In this document: one piece after another, positions 4,570 to 5,213 of the stretch | Layout of the letters: each line of letters begins with the position of its first letter | How positions within the stretch are numbered: the first letter of the stretch is position 1 | Assembly: GCA_944372275.1 (NCBI GenBank) | Contig: CALVYO010000091.1 | Span: 1 to 5,213, forward strand | Reading direction: 5' to 3' | Source: an uncultured Bacilli bacterium | Lineage (GTDB): Bacteria; Bacillota_I; Bacilli_A; RF39; UBA660 | Length of the DNA stretch: 5,213 bases | The notes under the pieces: generated by a model | What the model was told of the DNA's origin: nothing | The model's input: only the letters and a program-made list of their open reading frames with translations | The model's database searches: none | Program-made: the position numbers and the translations under genes

Positions 4570-5213
4570 ATGAAAATCTATAAAGCATATAAATTTAGAT
4601 TATATCCAAATAAAGAACAACAAGAAGTAATAAATAAAACTTTAGGATGCACTAGATTTATTTACAATACAATGCTATATGAAAAAGAAACAGCATATAA
4701 AGAAAATAAAATAACTAAACAAAAATTTGATTGTATAAAAGAACTACCAATTTTAAAACAAACATATCCATGGTTAATGGAAGTAGATAGTATAGCATTA
4801 AGAACGACAATATTTGATTTAGAAGATGCGTTTAAAAATTTTTATCGAACCAAAAATTATCCAAAATATAAAGATAAATATAGTAAAAATAGTTATCGTA
4901 CAAGCTATGTAAAAAACATTTATAAAAATAAAGTATATGAAAATATTAAATTAGATTTAATAAATAAAACAATCACCTTACCCAAATTAAATGCTATGAA
5001 AATAAGAGGATATCGTAAAATAAAAGAAATAAAAGGAAGAATAATAAATGCCACAGTAAGTAAAGAAATAAATAGATACTATGTATCAGTACTATATGAA
5101 CAAGAAAGAGAAGAAAAAAATATCGTACCAACTAAAGTAGTAGGAATAGATTTAGGTATAAAAGATTTAGTAATAACAAGTTATGGCGAAAAATACGAAA
5201 ATAAAAAATATAT
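4570..5213 (+). CDS. tnpB: TnpB / OrfB family RNA-guided endonuclease, N-terminal half (partial at right edge)
   Basis: Open from ATG 4570, with AAGGTGG (4556-4562) seven bases upstream, to the window end: 214 codons without a stop or frameshift. The N-terminus AYKFRLYPNKEQQEVI (6-21) followed by TRFIYNTML (28-36) is the helix-turn-helix start of OrfB proteins. FKNFYRTKNYPKYKDKY (88-104) fits the typical phage/IS 'FF...YPKFK' region. VVGIDLGIKDLV (190-201) is the RuvC-I motif, with catalytic D194 intact. Family members are about 370-400 residues, so RuvC-II (Glu), the zinc finger and RuvC-III are past the edge and activity cannot be judged. TnpB is an omegaRNA-guided nuclease, the ancestor of Cas12, that keeps IS200/IS605 elements in place. 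Valine is encoded only by GTA (11 of 11), unlike the neighbouring operon, which supports recent transfer. Confidence 0.93.
   Translation, partial: MKIYKAYKFRLYPNKEQQEVINKTLGCTRFIYNTMLYEKETAYKENKITKQKFDCIKELPILKQTYPWLMEVDSIALRTTIFDLEDAFKNFYRTKNYPKYKDKYSKNSYRTSYVKNIYKNKVYENIKLDLINKTITLPKLNAMKIRGYRKIKEIKGRIINATVSKEINRYYVSVLYEQEREEKNIVPTKVVGIDLGIKDLVITSYGEKYENKKY

Larger units (their letters stand above)
4488..5213 (+). mobile_element. IS200/IS605-type element, left part (continues past right edge)
   Basis: The tnpB gene and its own promoter mark an IS605/IS1341-like element. The left end must lie between the operon terminator (4487) and the promoter -35 (4521), but no target or cleavage site can be fixed from one end, so the start given is the outer limit. 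No tnpA (Y1 transposase) is seen on this side. A small imperfect hairpin, GTGTAT (4516-4521) with ATATAC (4532-4537) including one G-T pair, could belong to the left-end structure. The right end and the guide (omega) RNA region, normally at the 3' end of tnpB, are outside the window. Confidence 0.65.

Noticed and set aside
4570..5213. tnpB as a truncated pseudogene
   Set aside because: The reading frame is intact up to the window edge and the RuvC-I aspartate is present; the missing part is simply outside the window.
1..5213. tRNA, rRNA, CRISPR array or riboswitch
   Set aside because: No cloverleaf, spaced direct repeats or conserved aptamer pattern was seen. The gene-free gaps are all about 110 bases or less and are accounted for by terminators, promoters and the IS left end.

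Overview
The window is very AT-rich and looks like a low-GC Firmicutes/Mollicutes-type bacterium. The standard genetic code fits: TGG encodes Trp in all the complete genes, and a TGA ends the second activase-operon gene. A FemX/FemA-type aminoacyltransferase implies a peptidoglycan wall with peptide cross-bridges, which argues against a wall-less mycoplasma. The HgdC-type activase genes point to an anaerobe. An uncultured gut-type member of the Bacilli (Erysipelotrichales/RF39/Izemoplasma-like) would fit, but this is inference, not identification.

Layout. (1) 1-228: the 3' end of tuf (elongation factor Tu), followed by two hairpin terminators, the second of which also serves the convergent gene. 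(2) 270-1529, minus strand: a complete FemABX-family tRNA-dependent aminoacyltransferase. (3) 1530-1616: a short divergent promoter region whose two ends are near mirror images, carrying -10 and Shine-Dalgarno elements for both directions. (4) 1617-4457, plus strand: a tight three-gene operon with a 26-base overlap and then a 4-base overlap. It encodes two HgdB-like/DUF2229-type cysteine proteins (COG3580-like and COG3581-like) and an HgdC-like ASKHA ATPase (COG1924-like, BcrAD/BadFG family). A large interrupted inverted repeat ends the operon. (5) About 4488-5213: the left part of an IS200/IS605-type element with a strong own promoter and the N-terminal half of TnpB, running off the right edge. 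Its codon use differs sharply from that of its neighbours.

How the genes may work together. In the known 2-hydroxyacyl-CoA dehydratase and benzoyl-CoA reductase systems, the HgdC-type homodimer carries one [4Fe-4S] cluster. It uses ATP to push an electron to a low-potential Fe-S partner of the HgdB fold. Here the ATPase sits with two HgdB-like proteins, and no canonical substrate-binding dehydratase pair is visible. The set resembles the large fused 'acyl-CoA dehydratase activase-related' proteins, split into three genes. Its substrate is not known from the sequence. The operon is the most interesting content of the window: several cysteine motifs remembered from the wider family are altered, and the ATPase carries an extra four-cysteine tail.
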